From Arthrobacter crystallopoietes (GTDB lineage Bacteria > Actinomycetota > Actinomycetes > Actinomycetales > Micrococcaceae), in assembly GCF_002849715.1 (NCBI RefSeq), contig NZ_CP018863.1, positions 1,550,001 through 1,614,000 on the forward strand: a DNA stretch of 64,000 nucleotides. Direction: 5' to 3'. Position 1 is the first letter of the stretch. Every line of letters begins with the position of its first letter. Shown one piece after another: positions 55,306 to 64,000 of this stretch. The translations under genes were made by a program, and so were the position numbers. A model generated the notes under the pieces. That model searched no databases. It was not told the origin of the DNA and saw only the letters and a program-made list of their open reading frames with translations.

Positions 55306-56634
55306 TCAGCCGAGCTTGGACGGTTTGACCCCGGAATCCTCTGCCGAGTCCAGCGGTTCGGTGCCGCGCCACCGGGCTATCGCGCTCATGCCGTGGAAGA
55401 TCAGCAGCGCGGCGCCCGTGCCCAGGGCAATGCCCTCGAAAGTCAGTTCGCCGATGCTCCAGGTGAAGTTGGCGATGCCGACCACCAGCGAGACTCCGGC
55501 GACGGAAAGGTTGATGGGGTTGGCGAAGTTCACCCGGTTCTGCACCCAGATGCGCACGCCCAGAATGCCGATCATGCCGTAGAGCACGACGCCGGCCCCG
55601 CCCAACACTCCCGGCGGGACGGTGGCGATGGCTGCGCCGAACTTGGGGAACAGGCTCAGCAGCACCGCGATGACGCCGGCCACCCAGTAGGCAGCGGTGG
55701 AGTAGACCTTCGAGGCGGCCATGACGCCGATGTTTTCCGCATACGTGGTGGTTCCGGAACCGCCGCCGGAACCGGCGAGGACCGTGGCCAGGCCGTCGGC
55801 CATCAGCGCCCGCCCGGTGTACGGGTCCAGATCCTGCCCGGTCATCGCGGCCACCGACTTCACATGGCCGATGTTCTCGGCAACCAGCACCAGCACCACG
55901 GGGATGAAGAGCCCGACGACGGAAAGGTGGAACTCGGGTGCGTGGAAGGGCGGCAGGCCGAACCACGCGGCGTCGTTAATCGAGGAGAAGTCCACCTCGC
56001 CGCGGAAGATCGCCGTGACATAGCCCGCCAGGACGCCCATCAGGATGGACAGCCGTCCCAGCAGGCCGCGGAAGAGGACCGTGGTGAGCAGGATGGCGGC
56101 CACCGTGACCAGCCCGGTAACGGCGCCCTGCTCGAAGTTCAGCTTCGCGGTGGGCGCCAGGTTGAGGCCGATGAGCGCCACGATCGAACCGGTGACCACC
56201 GGCGGCATGACCATCTGGATCCAGTGCGTGCCGGCTTTGTGCACAATCAGGCCGACGACGAAGAGCACGGCGCCGGCCATGACGAGACCGCCCAGCGCGC
56301 CGCCCATGCCGTGCTGGTTCATCGCCGCGCCGATCGGGGCGATGAAGGCGAAGCTTGAGCCGAGGTAGCTCGGGACGCGGCCGGCGGTGATGAGCAGGAA
56401 AAGGATGGTGCCGACGCCGGAGAACAGCAGGGTGGTCGACGGCGGAAAACCGGTGAGCAGCGGAACCAGGAACGTCGCGCCGAACATCGCCACCACATGC
56501 TGGGCGCCGATGCCGATGGTCCGCGGCCAGCTCAACCGCTCCTGCGGAGAGACCACAGACCCCGGTCCGATGCGCTTGCCATCGCCGTGCGTCGTCCAGC
56601 CGAGGCCGAGTTTGGTGGAACCGAGCGTACCCAT
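55306..56634 (-). CDS. NCS2 family uracil/xanthine permease
   Basis: A 442-residue transporter with about 14 membrane helices. QHVVAMFGATFLVPLLTG at the start and GSGGGSGTTTYAENIGVMA are NCS2 family signatures, closest in type to uracil permease UraA/RutG. It takes up uracil or related bases by proton symport. ATG 56634 starts it. It is divergent from a RutE-like nitroreductase, so a pyrimidine-use link is plausible. No pyr genes or attenuator are seen upstream. Confidence 0.9.
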   Translation of the reverse strand: MGTLGSTKLGLGWTTHGDGKRIGPGSVVSPQERLSWPRTIGIGAQHVVAMFGATFLVPLLTGFPPSTTLLFSGVGTILFLLITAGRVPSYLGSSFAFIAPIGAAMNQHGMGGALGGLVMAGAVLFVVGLIVHKAGTHWIQMVMPPVVTGSIVALIGLNLAPTAKLNFEQGAVTGLVTVAAILLTTVLFRGLLGRLSILMGVLAGYVTAIFRGEVDFSSINDAAWFGLPPFHAPEFHLSVVGLFIPVVLVLVAENIGHVKSVAAMTGQDLDPYTGRALMADGLATVLAGSGGGSGTTTYAENIGVMAASKVYSTAAYWVAGVIAVLLSLFPKFGAAIATVPPGVLGGAGVVLYGMIGILGVRIWVQNRVNFANPINLSVAGVSLVVGIANFTWSIGELTFEGIALGTGAALLIFHGMSAIARWRGTEPLDSAEDSGVKPSKLG

Positions 56635-56846
56635 GGCGAGTCTCCTGCAGATAAGGGGATTTTCTGAGCAAACTTTACCGCCAGCGGTGGTGCCGGGGCT
56701 TCCGCGGCGCAGCTGCTCAAGCGGGTTTGCTGACGCCTCGGCGGCAGTATGGCGGCGATCGTGACGCAGATCATGCTCTGTGGCGGACGGTTTGGCGCCG
56801 AAAAAGCGTTGGCACCTTTGAACGCCGTAGCTACCGAAAGGTCCCC

Positions 56847-57476
56847 ATGACAGCCCAGAGCACCGCTGAAATCAACCTCCAGGACGAACTGGTCCTCGAT
56901 GCCGCAGCCGCCGACACACTGTTCCTCGAGGGGCGCTCGGCCAACACCTTCACCGACGAACCGGTCACCGAAGAGCAGCTGCGCGCCATCTATGAGCTGG
57001 CGAAAATGGGCCCCACGTCCATGAACATCCAGCCGCTGCGCATCACCTGGGTCCGCTCCGCCGAAGCCCGCGAGCGGTTGGTTGGGCACATGGCGGAAGG
57101 CAACCGGGCCAAGACGGCCGCGGCTCCGCTGGTGGCCGTGCTGAGCTTCGACACCGAGTGGCACGAGCAGTTCCCCACCTTCTTCCCGCACGCCGCCGAG
57201 CGCAAGGCCATGTTCGACGGCAACGAAGAACTCCGTGCGGTGATGGGCAACAACAACGGCCACATACAGGCCGCCTACTTCATCATGGCCGTCCGCGCCG
57301 TCGGTCTGGCCGCCGGTCCCATGGGCGCCTTCGATGCCGCCGGTATCGACGCCGAATTCCACGAAGGCCTGAACCGCAAGACCTTCATGGTGGTCAACGT
57401 CGGCAAGCCCGGCGAGGACGCCTGGTTCCCGCGGCTGCCCCGCCTGGACTACGACTTCGCTACCACCACGGTTTAA
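56847..57476 (+). CDS. Malonic semialdehyde reductase (RutE-like nitroreductase)
   Basis: A 209-residue flavin-dependent nitroreductase-family protein. EGRSANTFTDEPVTEEQL, KMGPTSMNIQPLRITW and GHIQAAYFIMAVRAVGL are typical of the RutE type, which reduces malonic semialdehyde to 3-hydroxypropionate in uracil breakdown. ATG 56847 has GAAAGG upstream, about 6 bp away. A uracil-type permease is divergent, but rutA, rutB and rutD are absent from the window. So a general role in detoxifying malonic semialdehyde is equally possible. Confidence 0.87.
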   Translation: MTAQSTAEINLQDELVLDAAAADTLFLEGRSANTFTDEPVTEEQLRAIYELAKMGPTSMNIQPLRITWVRSAEARERLVGHMAEGNRAKTAAAPLVAVLSFDTEWHEQFPTFFPHAAERKAMFDGNEELRAVMGNNNGHIQAAYFIMAVRAVGLAAGPMGAFDAAGIDAEFHEGLNRKTFMVVNVGKPGEDAWFPRLPRLDYDFATTTV

Positions 57477-57541
57477 ACGTCCGCCTGAGGCCGCCCCCTA
57501 TCCACCGGGGAAGGGCCCGAGAGGACCCTTACTCATCGACG

Positions 57542-57599
57542 ACGGGCCCCGCCTGCAATAACGGTGCTGCCCAGCACCGTTATTGCAGACGAGGCCCGT
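57542..57599. terminator. Terminator hairpin between nitroreductase and phosphoglucomutase
   Basis: CTGCAATAACGGTGCTG (57553-57569) pairs perfectly with CAGCACCGTTATTGCAG (57572-57588) around two bases, and outer ACGGGCC/GGCCCGT arms extend the stem. It lies between convergent genes. The run GTTTC follows. Confidence 0.75.
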
Positions 57600-57668
57600 T
57601 TCGGTTCCCCGGAAGACCGTCGGCGCCACGGGTAATCGGGTTCGAGGTTTGTCTTCCCGGGCCCCGGG

Positions 57669-59315
<1,647 letters not shown>

Positions 59316-59490
59316 GGCACCAGCATGCCAAACATCGGGCCGGCCTAGTGACTTGGGTTACCGGAAATTCATCAGATTACGACGGCGGCAGCTCACCTCC
59401 GCGTTATCCACAACAAAATTCTAAACTAGTAGCGGCAGGCGGCCCGCAGGTAGGCTGTTCTGAGCGGAGCGGATCAAGGGGAGCAGCACC

Positions 59491-59955
59491 ATGTCAGGTA
59501 CGGACCACGGGCAGCAGCCACCGTTCAACGATCCCAAACACCCGAGCTGGTACACGGAGCCGGGCGCCGCAGGCAACAAGCCGGTTCCGCCGCCGTCGCC
59601 TGAGGTCGCCCCGAATCCCTACGCTTTCCAGCCCGGCCCGGGTGCCCAGCCCACACCGCAGTACAACCCGTACGGCGGTCCCGGCTACAACCAGCAGATG
59701 TACTACCAGCCGCAGCCTCAACCCAAGGGTCTGAGCATCGGCGCCCTGGTCTGCGGGATCGTCGGCGTGGTGACCTTTGGCTTCCTTTTCCTGCCCCAGA
59801 TTGCCGCCATCGTGCTGGGCCACATCGGCCTGTCCAAAGAGCCGGCCGGGCGGGGACTGGCCATCGGCGGCCTGGTGATGGGTTATCTGGTGGCCGGACT
59901 CTGGGCCATCCTGCTGTTCTTCGGGTTCATCGGCGCGGCCAGCAGCGGTTTCTGA
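59491..59955 (+). CDS. DUF4190 domain membrane protein
   Basis: A 154-residue protein. The first half (about residues 1-78) is Pro/Gln/Tyr/Gly-rich and likely disordered. The second half has a DUF4190-type pair of membrane helices (about 82-108 and 124-150), with the connecting loop LGHIGLSKEPAGRGLAIGG. Function unknown; the family is often associated with the cell envelope. ATG 59491 has AAGGGGAG 8 bp upstream. An isolated perfect DnaA box TTATCCACA is at 59404-59412, just upstream. Confidence 0.82.
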   Translation: MSGTDHGQQPPFNDPKHPSWYTEPGAAGNKPVPPPSPEVAPNPYAFQPGPGAQPTPQYNPYGGPGYNQQMYYQPQPQPKGLSIGALVCGIVGVVTFGFLFLPQIAAIVLGHIGLSKEPAGRGLAIGGLVMGYLVAGLWAILLFFGFIGAASSGF

Positions 59956-60034
59956 CGCGTCCCGCACCGGCCTTCAGGGCGTCCGCCCGTGACTGCTCAC
60001 TCCTGCTGCGGCCATCTCCTGCTGCCGGCCGTTG

Positions 60035-60409
60035 CTACTTGGGTTCGGCCAGCACTCCGGCCAGGTTGTCCAACGCTCCCGGCACTAGCGAGAAGTAGGC
60101 CCAGACGCCGCGCTTCTCCCGGCGCAGGATGCCCGCGTCGACCAGGACCTTCAGGTGGTGGGACACCGTGGGCTGGCCAAGGTCCAGCGGCTCGATCAGG
60201 TCGCAGACGCAGGCTTCCGCCCCTTCGCTGGCCGAGATGATGGAGATCAGGCGCAGCCGGTTGGGATCCGCCACTGCTTTGAACTGCGCGGCCAGCGCGG
60301 CGGCGCGCTCGGCACTCATGACCGGCGCTCCGGTCGGGGTGCAGCAGGTAGCCTCTGGCTCGACCGGGCCGCTTGCCGGAGCGGCCGGCAGTTCGGTAAT
60401 GGACGTCAT
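60035..60409 (-). CDS. arsR: ArsR family arsenic-responsive repressor
   Basis: A 124-residue repressor of the ArsR/SmtB family. The winged helix is around residues 75-100 (DLGQPTVSHHLKVLVDAG). Metal/arsenite ligands are probably C67 and C69 in EACVCDL and the N-terminal pair C22-C23 (TCCTP). The divergent acr3 operon is its target. ATG 60409 lies 8 bases after CATAAT on the minus strand, so it may be leaderless; ATG 60418 is an alternative. Inverted repeat ATCGAT-AAAC-ATCGAT is a likely operator in the divergent promoter. Confidence 0.92.
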   Translation of the reverse strand: MTSITELPAAPASGPVEPEATCCTPTGAPVMSAERAAALAAQFKAVADPNRLRLISIISASEGAEACVCDLIEPLDLGQPTVSHHLKVLVDAGILRREKRGVWAYFSLVPGALDNLAGVLAEPK

Positions 60410-60430
60410 GCCATCCATTATGCACAGAGA

Positions 60431-60480
60431 TTGACACTCGTCGATATGTCCCGCCATACTCGGAATCGATAAACATCGAT
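60431..60480 (+). promoter_or_regulatory. Promoter and ArsR operator of the arsenic operon
   Basis: TTGACA (60431-60436) and CATACT (60455-60460) are 18 bp apart. ATCGAT-AAAC-ATCGAT (60465-60480) follows just after the -10 region, where a bound repressor would block transcription start. Further TCGAT copies lie at 60441 and 60486. Confidence 0.68.
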
Positions 60481-60549
60481 TTCCTTCGATGTCTGCGTGC
60501 CCGCAAGGCTGGCGCGCCGCAGTCATCCGCAGCCATGCCGAGGAGCTAC

Positions 60550-61662
60550 GTGAGCACCCCCGTCGCAACACCCGAAACCGGTCAGGTCAGCGCCCGGCTC
60601 TCCACGCTGGACCGCTTCCTGCCCGTGTGGATCATCGCGGCCATGGCGGCCGGCCTGCTGCTGGGCCGCTTCATCCCCGGTCTGGCCGGCGCGCTGGATT
60701 CGGTCCAGGTAGCGGATGTCTCGCTCCCGATCGCTATCGGACTGCTGGTGATGATGTATCCGGTGCTGGCCAAGGTCCGCTACGACGAAACCCACCGTGT
60801 GATGGCCGACAAGAAGCTCATGATCAGTTCGCTGGTGATCAACTGGCTCGCGGCCCCGGCCTTCATGTTCGCCCTGGCCTGGACCTTCCTGCCGGACCTG
60901 CCCGAGTACCGGACGGGCCTGATCATCGTGGGGCTCGCCCGCTGCATCGCCATGGTCATGATCTGGAACGACCTGGCCTGCGGCGATCGCGAAGCTGCGG
61001 CAGTGCTGGTAGCGATCAACTCGGTCTTCCAGGTCATCGCGTTCGGCGCGCTGGGCTGGTTCTACCTGCAGCTGCTGCCCTCCTGGTTGGGGCTGCCCAC
61101 CACCAGCGCGGAATTCTCATTCTGGGCGATCACCGCCAGCGTCCTGGTCTTCCTCGGGATCCCGCTGCTCGCCGGATTCCTGACCCGCACCATCGGTGAA
61201 AAGGCCAAGGGCCGCGACTGGTACGAGAACAAGTTCCTGCCCAAGCTCGGCCCCTGGGCCCTCTACGGACTGCTGTTCACGATCGTGCTGCTGTTCGCCC
61301 TGCAGGGGGATGAAATCACCTCCAACCCGCTGGACGTCGCCCGGATCGCGCTGCCGCTGCTGGTCTACTTCTCCGTGGTCTTCGGGGCCGGCATGGTGAT
61401 CGGCAAACTCCTGAACATGGGCTATGCCCGGACCACCACGCTGGCGTTCACCGCAGCCGGGAACAACTTCGAGCTGGCCATTGCCGTGGCGATCGGCACC
61501 TACGGCGTCACCTCCGGGCAGGCGCTGGCTGGCGTGGTCGGTCCGCTGATCGAGGTCCCGGTCCTGGTGGCCCTGGTCTACGTAGCGCTCTGGGCCCAGA
61601 AGAAATACTGGCCCGCCGCCACCCCCGTACTGTCCATACCTACCGAGGGAAAGACGAAGTAA
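60550..61662 (+). CDS. acr3: Arsenite efflux transporter Acr3
   Basis: A 370-residue membrane protein of the Acr3 family, with about ten helices, that expels arsenite. The conserved cysteine is in GLARCIAMVMIWNDLACGD near residues 131-145, and TAAGNNFELAIAVAIG near the C-terminal part is diagnostic. GTG 60550 has GAGGAG 6 bp upstream; ATG 60535 is the alternative. Its stop overlaps arsC by 1 bp (TAATG), so the two are translationally coupled. This is Acr3, not the ArsB type. Confidence 0.95.
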   Translation: MSTPVATPETGQVSARLSTLDRFLPVWIIAAMAAGLLLGRFIPGLAGALDSVQVADVSLPIAIGLLVMMYPVLAKVRYDETHRVMADKKLMISSLVINWLAAPAFMFALAWTFLPDLPEYRTGLIIVGLARCIAMVMIWNDLACGDREAAAVLVAINSVFQVIAFGALGWFYLQLLPSWLGLPTTSAEFSFWAITASVLVFLGIPLLAGFLTRTIGEKAKGRDWYENKFLPKLGPWALYGLLFTIVLLFALQGDEITSNPLDVARIALPLLVYFSVVFGAGMVIGKLLNMGYARTTTLAFTAAGNNFELAIAVAIGTYGVTSGQALAGVVGPLIEVPVLVALVYVALWAQKKYWPAATPVLSIPTEGKTK

Positions 61663-62105
61663 TGAGCGCAGCCACCGGAAGCACCGCTGGGAAACCGTCC
61701 GTCCTGTTCGTCTGCGTCCACAACGCGGGACGTTCGCAGATGGCCGCGGCCTACCTGACCCATCTGGCTCAGGGCGCCATCGAGGTCCGGTCTGCCGGCT
61801 CCCAGCCCGCGGACCAGGTGAACCCCGCAGCGGTCGAGGCGATGCGTGAAGAGGGCATCGACATCTCGGCTGAGCTGCCCAAGATCCTCACCACCGAGGC
61901 CGTCAAGGATTCCGACGTCGTTGTCACCATGGGCTGCGGCGACGAGTGCCCCTACTTCCCGGGCAAGCGCTACGAGGACTGGGTGCTGGAGGATCCGGCC
62001 GGCAAGGGCGTGGACTCCGTCCGCCCCATCCGGGACGACATCAAGGGCCGCATCGAAAAACTGATTTCCGAGCTGCTGCCCGCCGCTCATCCGGACGCCA
62101 GCTAG
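61662..62105 (+). CDS. arsC: Arsenate reductase, low-MW phosphatase type
   Basis: The 147-residue protein has the low-molecular-weight phosphatase fold that reduces arsenate to arsenite. The P-loop VCVHNAGRS has C18 and R24 (CX5R). MGCGDECPYFPGKRYEDW near residues 90-107 holds two further cysteines used in thioredoxin-type mechanisms. ATG 61662 overlaps the acr3 stop. Whether it uses thioredoxin or mycothiol is not certain from sequence; the pair of extra cysteines favours thioredoxin. Confidence 0.92.
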   Translation: MSAATGSTAGKPSVLFVCVHNAGRSQMAAAYLTHLAQGAIEVRSAGSQPADQVNPAAVEAMREEGIDISAELPKILTTEAVKDSDVVVTMGCGDECPYFPGKRYEDWVLEDPAGKGVDSVRPIRDDIKGRIEKLISELLPAAHPDAS

Positions 62106-62176
62106 CCCAATACGCCAACCACCCGCAAGCCGTGCGGAGGAAACCGCACCATGGTCCGCTCGAGGAAGAGGAAGCC

Positions 62177-63601
62177 ATGCCTGACAATGCCGTTCCCGCC
62201 GACACCGCGGAACTTCCCGTCGTCGTCATCGGGGCCGGGCCGGTAGGCCTGGCCGCCGCGGCCCACCTGCTGGAACGCGGACTGCGGCCGGTCATCTTCG
62301 AAGCCGGGCCCGCGCCGGGTGCAGCCATCCGTGCCTGGGGCCATATCCGGCTCTTCTCGCCGTGGCGGTTCAACATTGACGCCGCCTCCCGCCGGCTGCT
62401 CGAGGGGACCGGCTGGGAGGAACCGCGGCTGACCTCGCTGCCTTACGGCACGGACCTTCTCGAGCGGTACATCGAGCCGCTGGCAGCGGTCCCGGCCATC
62501 CGGGACGCCCTGCAAACGTCCTCCCGTGTGGTCGCCGTCAGCCGGGCAGGCCTGGACAAAACCCATTCCCGCCGCAGGGACGAGACTCCGTTCCTGGTCC
62601 GGGTCCAGGATGCTTCCGGCACGGTGGCAGACCATTACGCCCGCGCGGTGATCGATGCCTCCGGCACCTGGGACCGGCCCAATCCGCTCGGCCAGGCCGG
62701 GCTCCCCGCACGGGGCGAAGCGGAGGCCATCGCTACCGGACACATCACGGAACCGCTGCCCGACGTGACCGGCCGCGGCAGTGCCAGGTTCGCCGGCAAA
62801 CATGTCCTCGTGGTCGGGGCCGGACATTCGGCCGCCAACACCCTGCTCAACCTCGGACAGCTGGCCAGGAACGAACCCGGCACCCGGATCAGCTGGGCCG
62901 TCCGCGGCGCGGACGTAACCGGGCTCTACGGCGGCGGCGATCTGGACGGCCTCCCCGCCCGCGGCCAGCTCGGCACCAGGCTGCGCAAGCTGGTGGAAGA
63001 CGGCCGGATCGAGCTGCAGACCTCCTTCAGCATTACGGGCTTCAAGACCGCGGACACCCTCGCTGTTTTCGGGACGACACCCGACGGTGATGTGCAGCTG
63101 GACGTGGACCTGCTGATCCCGGCCACGGGCTTCCGCCCCGACCTGGACATGCTGCGCGAACTCCGACTCGAGCTGGATCCCGCCGTGGAGGCGCCCCGTC
63201 AGCTGGGCCCGCTGATCGATCCGGAATTCCACAGCTGCGGTACGGTGCCGCCGCACGGGGCCAAGCTGCTGGCCCATCCCGACAAGGACTTTTACCTTGC
63301 CGGAATGAAGTCCTACGGCCGCGCCCCAACCTTCCTGCTGGCCACCGGCTACGAACAGGTCCGATCCATCGCGGCCGCCATCGCCGGGGACCACGAAGCT
63401 GCCGACAAGCTGCAGCTGGAACTGCCCGAAACCGGTGTCTGCTCCACCGACCTCGCCGGCAGCTGCGACGCACCCGCGGCCGGTACCACTGCAGACCTGG
63501 AACAAGCGGAAGAAGCGGCCTGCTGCGCGGCTCCGGAACCGGCCTTCCTCGGAATTCCTACCGGCCTGGCCCACGGGCGGTCCGGAGTGTCCGCGCGCTG
63601 A
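62177..63601 (+). CDS. Flavin-dependent monooxygenase-like protein of the ars operon (ArsO-type)
   Basis: A 474-residue FAD/NAD(P)-binding protein. VVVIGAGPVGLAAAAHLLER near residue 14 is the FAD loop, HVLVVGAGHSAANTLLNL near 212 the NAD(P) loop, and LIPATGFRPD a family motif. It is the third gene of the arsenic operon, 71 bp after arsC. Such proteins are annotated ArsO in some arsenic clusters; their exact job is unclear. The last 55 residues carry single and paired cysteines (about 421, 430, 448-449), an uncommon tail that could bind arsenite. ATG 62177 follows GAGGAAGAGG. Confidence 0.85.
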   Translation: MPDNAVPADTAELPVVVIGAGPVGLAAAAHLLERGLRPVIFEAGPAPGAAIRAWGHIRLFSPWRFNIDAASRRLLEGTGWEEPRLTSLPYGTDLLERYIEPLAAVPAIRDALQTSSRVVAVSRAGLDKTHSRRRDETPFLVRVQDASGTVADHYARAVIDASGTWDRPNPLGQAGLPARGEAEAIATGHITEPLPDVTGRGSARFAGKHVLVVGAGHSAANTLLNLGQLARNEPGTRISWAVRGADVTGLYGGGDLDGLPARGQLGTRLRKLVEDGRIELQTSFSITGFKTADTLAVFGTTPDGDVQLDVDLLIPATGFRPDLDMLRELRLELDPAVEAPRQLGPLIDPEFHSCGTVPPHGAKLLAHPDKDFYLAGMKSYGRAPTFLLATGYEQVRSIAAAIAGDHEAADKLQLELPETGVCSTDLAGSCDAPAAGTTADLEQAEEAACCAAPEPAFLGIPTGLAHGRSGVSAR

Positions 63602-63618
63602 CGTACCCGGCCTTCGGG

Positions 63619-64000
63619 TTATAGGGAGTGGATGGACAGTCCGGTTTCCCCCGGGCAGATGCTCGGTGCCAATTCCCATTGCTCCGTGTAGTCGCCCTGG
63701 AACTGTGGCCGGTAGGGGATCGGCGGCTCCGAGAACAAGCCGTCAAGCCGGTCCAGCAGGCTCCGGAGATGACCGCAGTACGTTGAAGGATCCGTGAAAT
63801 CCGCACTGGGCAGGGCGAACGGTGCCAGGACACCCATCCCGGTGTAGGCCAGCGTCCCGTGCAGGAGTCCGAAGAGGAGTTCCGTGATTTCGCCGCTCTT
63901 GCCCCGCGGGCCGATGGAAGCCTCCCGGTCCCCGAGCGTTGTGACGACCATGGCGCGCTTGCCCACAAAGGGGCCGTTTTCGAAACGCAGCCGCCTTCCG
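63619..64000 (-). CDS. NAD(P)H-dependent oxidoreductase, partial (5' end beyond window)
   Basis: The last 126 or so residues of a flavodoxin-fold NAD(P)H oxidoreductase (NQO/KefF/MdaB type). The visible C-terminal part reads KRAMVVTTLGDREASIGP, EITELLFGLLHGTLAYTGMG and VLAPFALPS. The frame stays open past 64000, so the start and FMN-binding N-terminus lie outside. It converges on the arsenic operon with 17 bp between stops. A link to arsenic or quinone stress is unproven. Confidence 0.75.
   Translation of the reverse strand, partial: GRRLRFENGPFVGKRAMVVTTLGDREASIGPRGKSGEITELLFGLLHGTLAYTGMGVLAPFALPSADFTDPSTYCGHLRSLLDRLDGLFSEPPIPYRPQFQGDYTEQWELAPSICPGETGLSIHSL

Noticed and set aside
59404..59412. 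Isolated perfect DnaA box before the DUF4190 gene
   Set aside because: A single 9-mer without neighbours is expected by chance in a genome; there is no cluster here.

Overview
The window is a chromosomal segment from a high-GC Gram-positive bacterium, most likely an Arthrobacter-like member of the Micrococcaceae. It starts in the gap upstream of dnaN and follows the actinobacterial origin-region order: dnaN, gnd, recF, a DUF721 (DciA-type) gene, gyrB, gyrA, DUF3566, tRNA-Ile, DLW-39, tRNA-Ala. The genus assignment is an inference from gene order and protein features. No mobile element, phage gene, CRISPR array or rRNA was seen.

Region 1 (1-15.1 kb) holds replication and topology genes, two tRNAs, a DMT transporter, a family 2 glycosyltransferase, a repeat-rich membrane protein at the cwsA position, a cyclophilin and a rhomboid protease. 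Region 2 (15.1-16.8 kb) has no intact gene. It carries a dense cluster of DnaA boxes 15 kb from the dnaN-side origin region, followed by decayed sequence. Region 3 (16.8-29.8 kb) has malic enzyme, then the cell-division and cell-wall signalling block: crgA, class E sortase, a 54-residue membrane protein, trpG, and a tightly overlapped minus-strand operon fhaA-fhaB-pstP-rodA-pbpA-pknA-pknB. In that operon two PASTA kinases, their phosphatase and FHA readers sit with the elongation glycosyltransferase and transpeptidase.

Region 4 (30-41 kb) starts with tRNA-Leu and holds accessory metabolism: a VOC protein, a DUF5997 gene divergent from an HTH-less LysR-like protein with a lysine/glycine tail, an IMPase-family phosphatase, a crotonase, YceI behind a palindromic operator, two SRPBCC paralogues with a shared tail motif, an orphan PstS, a Rieske-FAD oxidoreductase, an isochorismatase-type hydrolase and an MBL-fold protein. 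Region 5 (40.8-44.4 kb) is a divergent ku/ligD end-joining pair. Region 6 (44.4-59.3 kb) covers carbon and stress metabolism: phosphoketolase, a LacI regulator, hydrolases, a PfkB kinase, HAD phosphatase, GDPD, glycerate kinase, an erythromycin-esterase family protein, dodecin, a uracil/xanthine permease, a RutE-like nitroreductase and phosphoglucomutase. Region 7 (59.4-64 kb) is a DUF4190 gene and an arsenic locus: arsR divergent from acr3-arsC-flavin monooxygenase. A truncated NAD(P)H oxidoreductase gene runs off the right edge.

The observations most worth a second look are the second DnaA-box cluster at 15.2-15.9 kb, the exact 11-residue repeats in the protein at 12.45-13.44 kb, the HTH-less LysR-like protein with its basic tail and internally duplicated DUF5997 partner, the SRPBCC pair with a conserved disordered-tail motif, and the cysteine-bearing tail of the arsenic-locus flavoprotein. 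Names rest on motifs and gene order read by eye; no database search was run.
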